Positions 42,586 through 51,919 of a stretch of DNA of 64,000 bases are shown piece after piece. Origin of the DNA: Spirochaetota bacterium (GTDB taxonomy: Bacteria; Spirochaetota; UBA4802; UBA5550); the NCBI GenBank assembly GCA_016929135.1, contig JAFGJK010000034.1, forward strand, positions 17,458 to 81,457, in the 5' to 3' direction. The position numbers and the translations under genes were made by a program. Below the pieces are notes generated by a model. It ran no database searches and was not told where the DNA came from. It saw only the letters and a program-made list of their open reading frames with translations. Position 1 is the stretch's first letter, and each line of letters begins with the position of its first letter.

Positions 42586-43725
42586 TCAGCGCCGCATAAG
42601 GAGAGCCAGGGTCTCAAGATGCGGAGTCTGGGGGAACATGTCGTATGCCTCGATCCACTGGAGGGAATAGCGGTCCAGGGAGCGAAGCTCGGCGGCGAAG
42701 GCCGATGGGTTGCAGGACATGTAGATCATGGCGCGTGGACCGGAGTCGTTAAGGTACCGCAGCATCTTCGGGTGCATTCCGGAGCGCGGTGGATCGAATA
42801 TCACGGTGTCGAAATCGTCCTGCCGCTCCCTCAGGTATGCCCTTGCATCGGCGCAGATGAATTCCGCATTGGCGATGCCGTTCAGGTCCCTGTTGGCCAG
42901 GGCGCACTCCACCGCCTCGCGCACCATCTCAACGCCGGTGACCCTGAGAGCCCTCTCCGCCACGAAAAGCGAGATGCTCCCTACGCCGGAATAGAGATCC
43001 AGCACACGCCCCTCCACCGAGTCCCTGATCCTCCGGTACATTGCCAGGGCGACCGCGGAATTCGACTGGAAAAAGGAATTCGGCGTGATCCTGAATCGTA
43101 TCGATTCGAACCGCTCCTCGATCCAGCCCTCCTTGATCGTCGCGAAGGGTTCGCCGAAGCTCGTGTCCGCGAGGCCGTCGTTGAACAGGAGCGACACCGA
43201 ATCCACACCGCCGGCTGCGGCATCGACGACCCCTTCCAGCCTGTTCTCCCTGGCGGCGACGACGAAGCTCACCATCAGCTGGCCGGTGAACATAGCCTGG
43301 CGCAGAACTATGTACCGGAGATAGCCCCGGTGAGCAAGGTAATCGTATCCCTCCGTCTCCAGCACCGGCCCCCGCAGCGCCTTGAATAGTTCGTCCGAGC
43401 GAGCCTGCATCAGGGGGCAGGTGGTAACGTCCACCACGTCGCGGTACCTCCCGGCCCGCCGGAGTCCCACCCTGCCGAAGGCGGTAACCATATCCATCCG
43501 GTTCCGATAGCGGTAGGGCTCCGACGCCACGATCCGGTCGACGCCGCCGAGGCCGGCGAGGATTCCGTTGCAGTACTCCCGCTTCAGCAGCAGCTGGTTT
43601 TCGTAGGGTACATCCTGGAAGAGACAGCCGCCGCATTCGCCGAAATGAGGGCATTCCGGCAGGGTGCCCTCTCCCCGGTACTCCTCGATGAGTCTCTGAA
43701 ATTCCAACCTCTTCTTCTTTTTCAT
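42586..43725 (-). CDS. TrmA/RumA-type RNA uracil-C5 methyltransferase
   Basis: The 379-aa protein methylates C5 of a uracil in tRNA or 23S rRNA. The N-terminal half has a Cys cluster, CPHFGECGGCLFQD, typical of RumA-like [4Fe-4S] binding, with a further Cys in DVTTCPL. The SAM site is LDLYSGVGSISLFVA, followed by VTGVEMVREAVE. The catalytic motifs are FDPPRSGMHPK and the nucleophile Cys in MSCNPSAFA. No TRAM domain precedes the methyltransferase, unlike E. coli RlmD. The ATG at 43725 has a GAGGGG site. The radical SAM gene lies upstream in the same direction. Confidence 0.9.
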   Translation of the reverse strand: MKKKKRLEFQRLIEEYRGEGTLPECPHFGECGGCLFQDVPYENQLLLKREYCNGILAGLGGVDRIVASEPYRYRNRMDMVTAFGRVGLRRAGRYRDVVDVTTCPLMQARSDELFKALRGPVLETEGYDYLAHRGYLRYIVLRQAMFTGQLMVSFVVAARENRLEGVVDAAAGGVDSVSLLFNDGLADTSFGEPFATIKEGWIEERFESIRFRITPNSFFQSNSAVALAMYRRIRDSVEGRVLDLYSGVGSISLFVAERALRVTGVEMVREAVECALANRDLNGIANAEFICADARAYLRERQDDFDTVIFDPPRSGMHPKMLRYLNDSGPRAMIYMSCNPSAFAAELRSLDRYSLQWIEAYDMFPQTPHLETLALLMRR

Positions 43726-43782
43726 ATCACTGCCCCTCGATTTCGCCGGTACCGGGATACAGGGGCGCCCCGGCTGCCGTCG

Positions 43783-45423
43783 TCACTCATGAATAACCTC
43801 CATACCCCTGCCACCGAAAAGCGCCGCGGTACCTTCACCTAAATACCGCTCCCTGAAGAGCCCCGTTTCGGGCACGAAGACCAGCCGCCCCTTCAGGGAG
43901 CAGCGCCCCCCAGCGTTCCCACCTGACCGAAGGTGCTGATAGAAATCCCTCTTCATCCTGTGGATCTCATCAAGCCGGAGGAAGAGGGGATACCGCCGTG
44001 GCGCCCGACGGAGGCACCAGTCCCATCTGAGGCAGTCGGTGATGAAGGATCCCTGGTCCGGGAAATGATCCCGCACATAGGACAGTATCAGCCGTGCACC
44101 CCGTTCCCAATCCCTGCCGAGGTCCCTCTCCCCGGCACGCCCGGCCAGGGACAGGAATATGCGGAAGGGGGAGCCCTGAAGCCGCTCCAGCTCCTTCAGG
44201 GTGACGTGGAATCCCCCGCTGTTATACAGGGCATTCACGAGACGGGAAATCCGCTCCAGCGTCTCCATATCGCCACGGCTCAGCCAATTATTCTCTCTCA
44301 CCCGGTAGGGAGGGGTACCGTCGAAGGCAATGCCGTAGCTCCCGGTCCTCGCGGCGATCTCGGTGCCGGGGAGTATCTTTAAGAATCCCAGCTGCAGATA
44401 TTGGGGACGAAGCCCCCATGCATCGTTGAATGAGGTCTCCATCGATTGCATATCCTCGCAGGGGAGACCGGCGATGAGATCGACGTGCACATGGAACAGC
44501 TTCATGGAGATTAGCCGCCGCACCCCCTCCCGGACCTCCGTCCAGGATTGACGCCGGCCGATCTCGCGGAGTGTGTCGTCGTTTGTGGACTGCAGGCCGA
44601 TCTCGAGGCGAAAGAGGCCCGCCGGGGCCCGTGACAGTACGCGAAAATCCTCCTCCTCCAGGAGCGCCGGGTGGATCTCAAAATGAAAAACCGTTCCGGC
44701 GCCGCCGAAGCGCTCCATGATAAACTGCCAGAGTTTTCTCGCCCGCTCCCTATGGGCATTGAATGTCCTGTCCACGAACTTGATCGTGCCGGGTGAGTGT
44801 TTCATGATGAAGGAGAGCTCTTCCATAACCCTCCCGCAGTCCTTCATCTCCAGATTCTGGTCAGCAGCGGAGGAGAGGCAGTAGGAGCAGTGGAAGGGGC
44901 AGCCCCTGCTGCTTTCGTAGTACACATACCGGTTCGAGAGGGACACGAAATCGTCTCCCCTGTAGGGTATGGGGATCTGCGAGAAATGGGGGGCAGGGAC
45001 CGTCACCACGGGGGAGTCCCAGGAAACGCCCCGTTCCAGCAGCTGCCTGAAGCCCTCCTCCCCCCTCCCGGCGACGATGTAGTCCGCCGGCACCTCCCGC
45101 AGCCACCGCTCCGCGTTGTAGCTCACCTCTGGTCCCCCCAGCACGATCCTGCACCCGGGTGCCCTGTCCCTGAGGAGCGATACGGTGTCCCTTAGGAGCC
45201 CCGAATTCCAGATGTAGACGGAGAAAGCCACCGCTCCGGCCCCTTCCCGTAGAATCTCCCCTACGATGTCGTCGGCGTTCTGCTGTATAGTGAATTCCCT
45301 GATCTTAAAATCGTACTGAAGGTCACTGCAGTACTCCCGCAGATACCGCACCGCGAGATTGCTGTGGCTGTAGCGGGCGTTTACCGCCACCAGAAGCATA
45401 TCCTTTTTATCATCAACGGCCAT
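43783..45423 (-). CDS. B12-binding-domain radical SAM protein (DUF4080 type)
   Basis: The 546-aa protein has an N-terminal cobalamin-binding-like domain (MLLVAVNARYSHSNLAVRYL, VLGGPEVSYNAE), then a radical SAM barrel with ESSRGCPFHCSYCLSS (CxxxCxxC). The downstream segments FRLEIGLQSTNDDTLREIG and VHVDLIAGLPCED are typical of this group. A C-terminal DUF4080-like part follows. The B12 motif DxHxxG is not clear, so cobalamin binding is uncertain. These proteins are common in anaerobes and mostly uncharacterised. The ATG at 45423 has an AGGTGG site and is preferred to an in-frame GTG at 45444. Confidence 0.82.
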   Translation of the reverse strand: MAVDDKKDMLLVAVNARYSHSNLAVRYLREYCSDLQYDFKIREFTIQQNADDIVGEILREGAGAVAFSVYIWNSGLLRDTVSLLRDRAPGCRIVLGGPEVSYNAERWLREVPADYIVAGRGEEGFRQLLERGVSWDSPVVTVPAPHFSQIPIPYRGDDFVSLSNRYVYYESSRGCPFHCSYCLSSAADQNLEMKDCGRVMEELSFIMKHSPGTIKFVDRTFNAHRERARKLWQFIMERFGGAGTVFHFEIHPALLEEEDFRVLSRAPAGLFRLEIGLQSTNDDTLREIGRRQSWTEVREGVRRLISMKLFHVHVDLIAGLPCEDMQSMETSFNDAWGLRPQYLQLGFLKILPGTEIAARTGSYGIAFDGTPPYRVRENNWLSRGDMETLERISRLVNALYNSGGFHVTLKELERLQGSPFRIFLSLAGRAGERDLGRDWERGARLILSYVRDHFPDQGSFITDCLRWDWCLRRAPRRYPLFLRLDEIHRMKRDFYQHLRSGGNAGGRCSLKGRLVFVPETGLFRERYLGEGTAALFGGRGMEVIHE

Positions 45424-45585
45424 GCACTTCCACCTGTTGATCACATGAGGTACATTGTGGGAAGAGCAGGTAAAGAACTTTTTAAAATATGCGCAACTGT
45501 TATTGCACCCCCCGGCATACCGGAGGTTACAGTCTTTCTGAATGTGTCATCGGTTCTTTCACCGCCGGGGCCTCAGGATGATCAT

Positions 45586-46206
45586 TCATGGACCAACGTG
45601 TTCGAATACAAAGGAACAGAAATCGGCGCCATCGGCGATCCTGTTTCCGACGCAGCCTCTGTGAAATTGAACCCGCTCCGGCATGTAGGCATTGAATATC
45701 GCATTGTCTATGGCGCAGATCACCGGGGTCAATTCCGGAACCCCCAGCGCGCGGAAGGCCTGCATGAAGACACAGTTGTGTACCTTGAAGCGGTAGCGAC
45801 TGCCGCTCTGCTCCAGTATCTCCATCCTGTTCAGCCTGGTGGGGCCTTCGCGGTTGATACGCTGCTGGTAGGCGATCAGGTTCTCGAAGGACCGCGAATC
45901 CTCGACATACCTGAAATTGGCCAACTGCGTTGCCAGGCCTACGGGAAGGACCACGGCGGATACGAGGGACAGCGCCGTATCGTCGCCGACCTTCTCCCTC
46001 GCGATTAGGTAGACCGCCGCCACGAGCGCCACCAGCTCTGCAAAATCACGGGGGAATTCCGCCACGAGCCCCTTCATAAGCCTCTTCATGCGGCGCTTCA
46101 CCGCCAGCATGAACAGCAGAGGATTCCGAACGTATCCCTTCACAATGCCAAGAAGGATGAGCGGCTTCGCCGGCAATGCGGGGTGCTCCCTGTCTGATCT
46201 GATCAT
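45586..46206 (-). CDS. L-2-amino-thiazoline-4-carboxylic acid hydrolase-like protein
   Basis: The 206-aa protein resembles the ATC_hydrolase family. An N-terminal helical region with RNPLLFMLAVKRRMKRLMKG is followed by the later conserved pocket residues YRFKVHNCVFMQAFRALGVP and FHRGCVGNRIADGADFCSFV, with family-type Cys, Asp and Gly residues. The founding enzyme opens a thiazoline ring to S-carbamoyl-cysteine, but many members have other or unknown roles. It follows a MarR gene by 49 nt in the same direction and has a GGAGG site 7 nt before the ATG. It is probably the MarR target. Confidence 0.7.
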   Translation of the reverse strand: MIRSDREHPALPAKPLILLGIVKGYVRNPLLFMLAVKRRMKRLMKGLVAEFPRDFAELVALVAAVYLIAREKVGDDTALSLVSAVVLPVGLATQLANFRYVEDSRSFENLIAYQQRINREGPTRLNRMEILEQSGSRYRFKVHNCVFMQAFRALGVPELTPVICAIDNAIFNAYMPERVQFHRGCVGNRIADGADFCSFVFEHVGP

Positions 46207-46255
46207 CCGATACCTCCAATATTTTATTTATCTGGTAAACAATTAATCAAAAAAA

Positions 46256-46720
46256 TTATCCCCTTGAAAGAATCCCCTCGGCATATTCATCCAGCTGGAT
46301 GAAAACCTCCCTAACCGCGGCAATGGTGTCACTGCTCATGGAATTCATAAGACGGAGTATGACCGCATCGATCTCGGTATGGAATCGTTCGTGCCCGCGG
46401 TACGCTGCAATTCCCGAGCGGGTCAGCTCAAGATGAATCTCCTTCCTGTTGTCTCCGTCACGGTAACGTCGCACCAATCTCTTTTTTTCGAGCCTCCGTA
46501 CCATTTTCGGCACCGCACCCTTCGTGATTCCCAGGTGGCCCGCAAGCTCCGTGACGTTTATCCCCGGACGTCTGCCGATCGCCTGTACCATGTGTATCTC
46601 CGAGGGATACAGGGGATCTCCGGTGCCGAAATCCCTTGGAATCCTTTCGATTTCATGGAATCGTGAAAGGATTCTGAAAAACAGGTCGCTCATATCCTCG
46701 AATCTGTTATCTTCTTTCAT
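46256..46720 (-). CDS. MarR-family transcriptional regulator
   Basis: The 154-aa protein has the MarR winged helix-turn-helix: YPSEIHMVQAIGRRPGINVT, ELAGHLGITKGAVPKMVRRL, and the wing KKRLVRRYRDGDNRKEIHLE. Helices at both ends form the dimer. It is followed by the ATC-hydrolase-like gene, which it probably controls together with itself through the GTATAC repeats just upstream. There is no Shine-Dalgarno before the ATG, and the likely -10 is very close, so the mRNA may be leaderless. Confidence 0.9.
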   Translation of the reverse strand: MKEDNRFEDMSDLFFRILSRFHEIERIPRDFGTGDPLYPSEIHMVQAIGRRPGINVTELAGHLGITKGAVPKMVRRLEKKRLVRRYRDGDNRKEIHLELTRSGIAAYRGHERFHTEIDAVILRLMNSMSSDTIAAVREVFIQLDEYAEGILSRG

Positions 46721-46729
46721 GACAGTTTT

Positions 46730-46754
46730 GTATACCTAGTATACTATTTGTCAA
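46730..46754 (-). promoter_or_regulatory. MarR promoter and operator-like repeats
   Basis: On the minus strand TTGACA (46749-46754) is followed by two GTATAC palindromes 3 nt apart (46739-46744 and 46730-46735), including the perfect TAGTATACTA. They cover the -10 region, fitting autorepression by MarR. The spacing to a TATACA -10 is only 14 nt, so the exact promoter is uncertain. Confidence 0.6.
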
Positions 46755-46951
46755 CAATTTTTCATAAAACCACAGGCCTGCGGCCCTCTCCTGGCAGAAT
46801 CGTTCCTGCTCTCCCAAGGGCCGAATGGGCCTTGACAGGAGCGCAATAATATGGCATTCTCTACCCTCAAGGATTGCCTCAAATGCAACGATCGACGGCA
46901 TTTCAAATCCCGGGACCGGACTCCACATCCCCATGCCAGCATGAGTAAATC

Positions 46952-48508
46952 ATGGATGCAAAGACCGTGATCATCGCAGTACTCTTCGCCTCCGGCACCG
47001 TCACGACGATCCTGTCGTATCCGGCGCTGAGGAACCGCCATACCCCCGGCGCCCGGACCTTCATGGCCATGATGCTCTCCCTGACGCTCTATTCATGGGG
47101 ATACGCCATGGAGATCTATCACACTGAACTGCCGGGGATGATCCTGTCGCTACGAATCGAATACCTGGGCATCGCCACACTCCCTGCCTTCTGGCTGATA
47201 CTGGCGATCCAGTACTCGGGGCTCGGCAGAAGGCTCACCCCTGCGGTGTACGGAGTCCTTTTCTTCATCCCCGCGGTTACGCTGGTGCTCCACTACACCA
47301 ACGCACATCACCACCTCTTCTACCGGGAACTCTCGGTAAACCGCGACGCCCCCTTTCCGGTGGTATCAATAACCAAGGGCCTATGGTACTATGTTCACAT
47401 CGTCTATCTCAACCTGGCTATACTGGCGGCCAACTCGCTGTACCTGCGGATGTCTCTGAAAACCTGGGGCGCCTACCGCACGCAGGCCCTCACCATGCTG
47501 GGGGGATCACTGCTCCCCTGGGCCGGCAATGTGATCTACCAGATGGGATTGAGCCCCTACGGCATGGACATCAATCCCATCATGCTCACCGTGTCAGGTC
47601 CGGTCTTCTCCCTGGCAATGTTCCGTTTCCGCATGTTCGACCTCTCCCCCATCGCGCGGGATTCAGTGTTCGAGAGTATGGACGACCCGGTGCTCGTAGT
47701 GGACACCCTCAACCGACTGGTGGACTTCAATCCCTCGGCGCGCAGGGTGGTCGGTACTCTTGGAAAGAACGCCATCGGCAGCGACGTCGGCAGCATCCTG
47801 TCGGCCTATCCGTCCCTCGTCGAACAGATCGCCACCTGCTGCGAGGAACGCCAGGAGGGGGTGGAGGTCCGATGCGATAGCGGCGGAAACCCGAGGTACT
47901 ATCAATCGATGATCTCCCCGGTCCGCTCGCTCCGCTCGAGGCTTCTGGGGAGAACCATCATCCTCCACGACGTGACTGCCCAACGAAAGCTCCTCGGCAG
48001 GCTCCATGAAATGGCCACGACTGACGAGCTTACCGGCATCGCTAACCGCCGCCACCTCATGGACCTGGGCGCAAGAGAGATCGATCGCGCCCGTCGCTAC
48101 TGCAGGCCCCTTTCCGTGATTCTCATGGATCTCGATCATTTCAAACGGATAAACGACACATACGGTCACCTGGCGGGAGACGATGTGCTGAAAAACACTG
48201 CCGAGATATGCAGAAGAGGGCTGCGCTCGTGCGACCTGCTGGCACGATACGGCGGCGAGGAATTCGTCATTCTGCTCCCGGAGACTCCCCCATCGGCCGC
48301 CGTAGCAATCGCCCAACGCCTCTGCGATGCCGTCGCCGCCTCCCCGGTTTCTGCCGTTCATGGAGAAGTCCATCTGACCGCCTCCTTCGGGATCACCGGC
48401 GTCGATTGCGTAACCGGTATCGACGTCTTCGACTCCCTCCTCCGGAAAGCTGACAGAGCCCTCTACCGTGCCAAGGAGGGGGGGCGCAACAGGGTAGAGC
48501 TGGACTGA
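46952..48508 (+). CDS. Diguanylate cyclase with 7TM sensor and PAS domain
   Basis: The 518-aa protein makes cyclic di-GMP. Seven membrane helices (about 1-215) match the 7TM region found at the N-terminus of some histidine kinases. A PAS-like domain follows (about 225-340: SVFESMDDPVLVVDTLNRLV), then a GGDEF domain (about 345-518). DLDHFKRINDTYGHLAGDDV and the active-site RYGGEEFVILLPE are present. RSCD lies nine residues before GGEEF and is the RxxD inhibitory site, so product feedback is likely. The gene is divergent from marR; no EAL partner is adjacent. The start has no clear ribosome binding site. Confidence 0.92.
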   Translation: MDAKTVIIAVLFASGTVTTILSYPALRNRHTPGARTFMAMMLSLTLYSWGYAMEIYHTELPGMILSLRIEYLGIATLPAFWLILAIQYSGLGRRLTPAVYGVLFFIPAVTLVLHYTNAHHHLFYRELSVNRDAPFPVVSITKGLWYYVHIVYLNLAILAANSLYLRMSLKTWGAYRTQALTMLGGSLLPWAGNVIYQMGLSPYGMDINPIMLTVSGPVFSLAMFRFRMFDLSPIARDSVFESMDDPVLVVDTLNRLVDFNPSARRVVGTLGKNAIGSDVGSILSAYPSLVEQIATCCEERQEGVEVRCDSGGNPRYYQSMISPVRSLRSRLLGRTIILHDVTAQRKLLGRLHEMATTDELTGIANRRHLMDLGAREIDRARRYCRPLSVILMDLDHFKRINDTYGHLAGDDVLKNTAEICRRGLRSCDLLARYGGEEFVILLPETPPSAAVAIAQRLCDAVAASPVSAVHGEVHLTASFGITGVDCVTGIDVFDSLLRKADRALYRAKEGGRNRVELD

Positions 48509-48523
48509 ACAAACCCGCGGCAT

Positions 48524-50026
48524 TCATCTCTTCGATTTGTCACCCCGCAGCCTGGCCATGACACTGTGCCGGCGCCCGTAGGCGAAGTAGATGACCATCC
48601 CCACGGCGAGCCAGACAAAGAGGCGCAGCCAGTTCTCCGCCGGGAGGGAAAACATGAGCATCAGACAGAGGGCCATCCCCATGATCGGCGTGAAGGGAAC
48701 CAGTGGGGCCCGGAAGGGACGCTGGAACTCCGGATGGGTTCTCCGCACCACCAGGACCGCGGCGCAGACGATGACGAAGGCAAGCAGGGTGCCGATGTTC
48801 ACCAGCTCGGCGAGCACCCGAAGGGGGAGGAACGCCGCGAGGAGGGCCACGAAGGCGCCGGTGAGGATGGTGGACTTCCAGGGAGTCCTGAACCGTGGGT
48901 GCACCGCGCCGAAAAAAGATCCGGGGAGAAGACCGTCCCTGGCCATGGCCAGGAACACCCTGGGCTGGCTGAGCATCATCACCAGGAGCACCGAGGTCAT
49001 CCCGGTGATGGCACCGGCCGCCACCAGTAGCTGGGCCCAGGTGAGCCCCGCCTGTCGGAAGGCATCGGATACCGGAGCGTCAATGTTGAGCCGGTCATAG
49101 GGCACCATACCGGTCAGCACGGCGGTCACGGCGACGTAGAGAATCGTACAAAGAATAAGCGAGGCGATGATCCCGATGGGCACATCCCTACGGGGATTCT
49201 TCGCCTCCTCGGAATGGGTCGAAACGGAATCGAAGCCGATATAGGCAAAGAAGATGATGGCTGCGCCGGCGAGCATCCCCAGGGGCTCCCCGCCCGGGCC
49301 GGTGCGGCCTGCCACGGTCCTGCCGAAGAAACTCAAACCGGACCAACCGTAGGGGGCGAAGGGCTCCCAGTTTGCCGGATCGATGAAGAGGATCCCGGCG
49401 CCGATCACAAAGAGGACGACAAGGAGCTTCACCGCCACCATGGCGGTGTTGAAGCCGGCGCTCTCGCGGATCCCCTTGACCAGGACCACCGTAATGAGAA
49501 GAGTGATGACGATGGCCGGCACATCCGCCACTGCGCCGGTGGCGATGAACGATCCGGTGCCGGGATCGAAGTCGAAGGGGGCCCGGGCGAGCAGGGGTGG
49601 CACATGGAACCCAAAAACGCTCAGAAAATTCTGGAAGTAGTGGGACCAGCCGTGCGCCACTGTGGCTGAGGTCACGGCATATTCCAGCACCAGGTCCCAG
49701 CCGATGATCCAGGCCATGAACTCACCCAGGGTGGCATAGGCATAGGTGTAGGCCGACCCGGCCACCGGCACCATGGAGGCAAACTCGGCGTAGCAGAGGG
49801 CCGCGAATACGCAGGCCAAACCGGATACGAGAAACGAGATCATAAGCGCGGGCCCGGCCTTGTCGTGGGCGGCGATGCCGGTGAGGACGAAGATGCCGGT
49901 GCCGATGATGGCGCCGATCCCAAGGCTCGTGAGCGTCACCGGCCCGAGCACCCTGTGCAGCCGGTGCTCCCCCTCCATCTCCTCCAGCAGGAGCTGCAGC
50001 GGTTTTCTCGTGAACAGGTGTCTCAT
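48524..50026 (-). CDS. Cationic amino-acid-transporter-type APC permease
   Basis: The 500-aa protein has 12-14 helices. It begins with the CAT-family lead RVLGPVTLTSLGIGAIIGTG and GIFVLTGIAA, then AEFASMVPVAGSAYTYAYAT and WIIGWDLVLEYAVTSATVAH. IGFDSVSTHSEEAKNPRRDV follows helix 6. Members take up cationic or broad-range amino acids. The gene stands alone, converging on the diguanylate cyclase gene with only 15 nt between stops and no clear terminator. Confidence 0.9.
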   Translation of the reverse strand: MRHLFTRKPLQLLLEEMEGEHRLHRVLGPVTLTSLGIGAIIGTGIFVLTGIAAHDKAGPALMISFLVSGLACVFAALCYAEFASMVPVAGSAYTYAYATLGEFMAWIIGWDLVLEYAVTSATVAHGWSHYFQNFLSVFGFHVPPLLARAPFDFDPGTGSFIATGAVADVPAIVITLLITVVLVKGIRESAGFNTAMVAVKLLVVLFVIGAGILFIDPANWEPFAPYGWSGLSFFGRTVAGRTGPGGEPLGMLAGAAIIFFAYIGFDSVSTHSEEAKNPRRDVPIGIIASLILCTILYVAVTAVLTGMVPYDRLNIDAPVSDAFRQAGLTWAQLLVAAGAITGMTSVLLVMMLSQPRVFLAMARDGLLPGSFFGAVHPRFRTPWKSTILTGAFVALLAAFLPLRVLAELVNIGTLLAFVIVCAAVLVVRRTHPEFQRPFRAPLVPFTPIMGMALCLMLMFSLPAENWLRLFVWLAVGMVIYFAYGRRHSVMARLRGDKSKR

Positions 50027-50211
50027 GGCGTCCCCCCGTTTTCTGCGGTATCCATTGCTTCATCGTGATGTTGTTTGCATTATCCATGGGCGTGCGTGGA
50101 AAATGATCAAGACAATTTTACGTTCACGGCACTGTTTGTGCTGTACGGCCATGCATGAAATACGACGCACGCACTCGGCACAAGATTCTTGCATGGGGAG
50201 GCATAAAATCC

Positions 50212-50240
50212 TTTACTTAATACTTACACATCTGTATGAT
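50212..50240 (+). promoter_or_regulatory. Promoter of a small lipoprotein gene
   Basis: TTTACT (50212-50217) and TATGAT (50235-50240) are 17 nt apart and 36 nt before the ATG at 50276, which also has a strong AGGAGG ribosome binding site. The rest of the 249-nt gap has no feature that I see. Confidence 0.6.
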
Positions 50241-50275
50241 GTCTCCCACCGTTTCACTTTTCAGGAGGAAATCCA

Positions 50276-50617
50276 ATGCATAGACGCTGCTCACTCATAC
50301 TCGTATCCATTATCATCGTCGCCGTGGCCGGTTGCGGCCTCTCGGAGCCGGTGCTCTCCCCGGAGGCGAAGGATTGGCTGAAGACCTACAGGAGAATCGG
50401 GATCGAAAAGGTCGACGCGGACAAGGACCAGAAACGCTGGGGGAAGAAGGACAATTCCAGGTTCGAGGAGAAATACTCGAAGCTCATGGAGGAGAGGGGT
50501 GCCATCCTGAAGGGCATGAGCGATGCCCAGAAGAAGCTCTTCTCCGACGAGATGCAGAAAATCGACGACGACATACTCATCAGGATCTCGATCTACCGTC
50601 GGGTCCAGTCCTACTGA
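50276..50617 (+). CDS. Small lipoprotein of unknown function
   Basis: The 113-aa protein has a signal peptide with lipobox VAVAGC (Cys near residue 20) and a highly charged helical mature part (VDADKDQKRWGKKDNSRFEE, MSDAQKKLFSDEMQKIDDDI). It should be a lipid-anchored, largely helical envelope protein. No family is recognised. It is a single-gene unit with its own promoter and a strong terminator. Confidence 0.78.
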   Translation: MHRRCSLILVSIIIVAVAGCGLSEPVLSPEAKDWLKTYRRIGIEKVDADKDQKRWGKKDNSRFEEKYSKLMEERGAILKGMSDAQKKLFSDEMQKIDDDILIRISIYRRVQSY

Positions 50618-50696
50618 TCGGTACGACGCCGGCACAGGTCCGGGAACACACGACGTAACCGGCGCGAACCGTCTTACCCAATGTGAAACGAAATAC

Positions 50697-50731
50697 AAAG
50701 GGATGATCGATACCTCGGTCATCCCTTTTTT
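50697..50731 (+). terminator. Terminator after the small lipoprotein gene
   Basis: AAAGGGATGA / TCATCCCTTT is a perfect 10-bp stem (12-nt loop) ending in a T6 run. The A-rich 5' side also lets it act on the minus strand. Confidence 0.88.
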
Positions 50732-51184
50732 CGCATCCCGGGCCGATGAACCAGGGACGCCGCCACTCCCACGATCGGGACGGCGGGGGCCCTGCCGGTT
50801 TAGGCTCCGGGCCCGGGGTGGCACCGAACCGGGAGCACTAACGCCACGACACTGGCGGCCATCACCATCATTCGTATCATTTCAATTCCTCCATTATAGT
50901 TCGATTGTGCGCTCATATGTGTGCCTATGCCGAACAGGCGGCTCACTGCCGGACAGTTGCAGATGTCGGGGAACCATCGCTGTCTACAGATTCGATCTCT
51001 CGACCGTGCCATGTTACAGCAGAAATGCATTTGAATTCTGTTTGCTTTTTTCACCTCCTTCGGCTCATAGTGTATGAGGCCGCGCCATCTTCCGGGCCGT
51101 CTCGGCCTGAGCGTTCATGGAGCGTGTCACAGCATGAACTGTTCGACCGCGCATTTCGGGCGAACGGAAGAGTGGAGGGTTACC
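50732..51184. other. Gene-poor region with a possible short peptide gene
   Basis: Apart from the short minus-strand frame listed separately at 50800-50880, I see no gene here. On the minus strand at about 51056-51064 the exact Shine-Dalgarno complement AAGGAGGTGA occurs, but no start codon lies at a fitting distance (the next ATG is about 20 nt away). Confidence 0.4.
50800..50880 (-). CDS. Possible 26-aa hydrophobic peptide
   Basis: On the minus strand ATG at 50880 follows GGAGG at about 7 nt. It encodes MIRMMVMAASVVALVLPVRC and then HPGPGA before the stop. A TATAAT box lies immediately before the ribosome binding site, too close for that start unless the transcript begins further upstream. 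The peptide has the form of a membrane helix or truncated lipoprotein signal. It could be a small membrane protein, a remnant, or chance. Confidence 0.3.
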   Translation of the reverse strand: MIRMMVMAASVVALVLPVRCHPGPGA

Positions 51185-51919
51185 ATGAAGAGAAACGCGA
51201 AATATGCACTCATCGCCGTCTGCCTTCTCATCTGCGTTGCGGCGGGAATCGCGGCGGTCAAGCTCTACATGATACACCAGAAGGTTGCCAGCGAAGACCC
51301 CAGAGTCTGGGAGGAGGACATCCGCGCCTTCGAGAGGACCGACGCGGCGACGAGGCCGGCGCCGGGGGGGATACTCTTCGTGGGCAGCTCGAGCTTCCGT
51401 TTCTGGAAGACCCTGCAGCACGACATGGCCCCCCTCCCGGTAACGAACCGGGGCTTCGGCGGCTCGAAACTCCCGGCCCTCATCCATTACGCGAGCAGGA
51501 TAATCTACCCTTACCGCCCCTCCATGGTGGTCATCTACTGCGGCGACAACGACATGACCGTGGGGAGACGCCGGAGCCCCGGCGAGGTTCTGAAGGACCT
51601 GCAGAAGCTCACCGGTGCGGTACGGGCGAACCTCCCGGCGGCGAAAATCTATTTTGTATCCATCAAGCCGTCGCCTTCGCGGATGGAGTACTGGCCCGCC
51701 ATGGCGAAGGCGAACGAGATGATCGCCGGCTATATGAAAACGCAGCGTGGAATGCACTTCATCGATGTGAGCGCCGCAATGTTCGACGGGGCAGGCGCTC
51801 TGAAGACAGATATCTTCACCTGGGACCGTATTCACATGAACCAGCGGGGGTATGCCATCTGGACCGGCATCATCAGGCCGGTCCTGACGCGCGACTTCAC
51901 CGATCCGGGCGTGAGATGA
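51185..51919 (+). CDS. Membrane-anchored SGNH/GDSL hydrolase
   Basis: The 244-aa protein has an N-terminal signal anchor (KYALIAVCLLICVAAGIAAV) and an SGNH hydrolase domain with all four blocks. These are FVGSSSFRFWKTL (nucleophile Ser), NRGFGGSKLP (Gly), IYCGDNDMTVG (Asn) and WDRIHMNQRGYAIW (Asp and His). It probably faces the periplasm and removes acyl groups from a glycan or lipid. GGAGGG precedes the ATG at 51185; longer frames upstream lack a signal sequence and a ribosome binding site. Confidence 0.87.
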   Translation: MKRNAKYALIAVCLLICVAAGIAAVKLYMIHQKVASEDPRVWEEDIRAFERTDAATRPAPGGILFVGSSSFRFWKTLQHDMAPLPVTNRGFGGSKLPALIHYASRIIYPYRPSMVVIYCGDNDMTVGRRRSPGEVLKDLQKLTGAVRANLPAAKIYFVSIKPSPSRMEYWPAMAKANEMIAGYMKTQRGMHFIDVSAAMFDGAGALKTDIFTWDRIHMNQRGYAIWTGIIRPVLTRDFTDPGVR

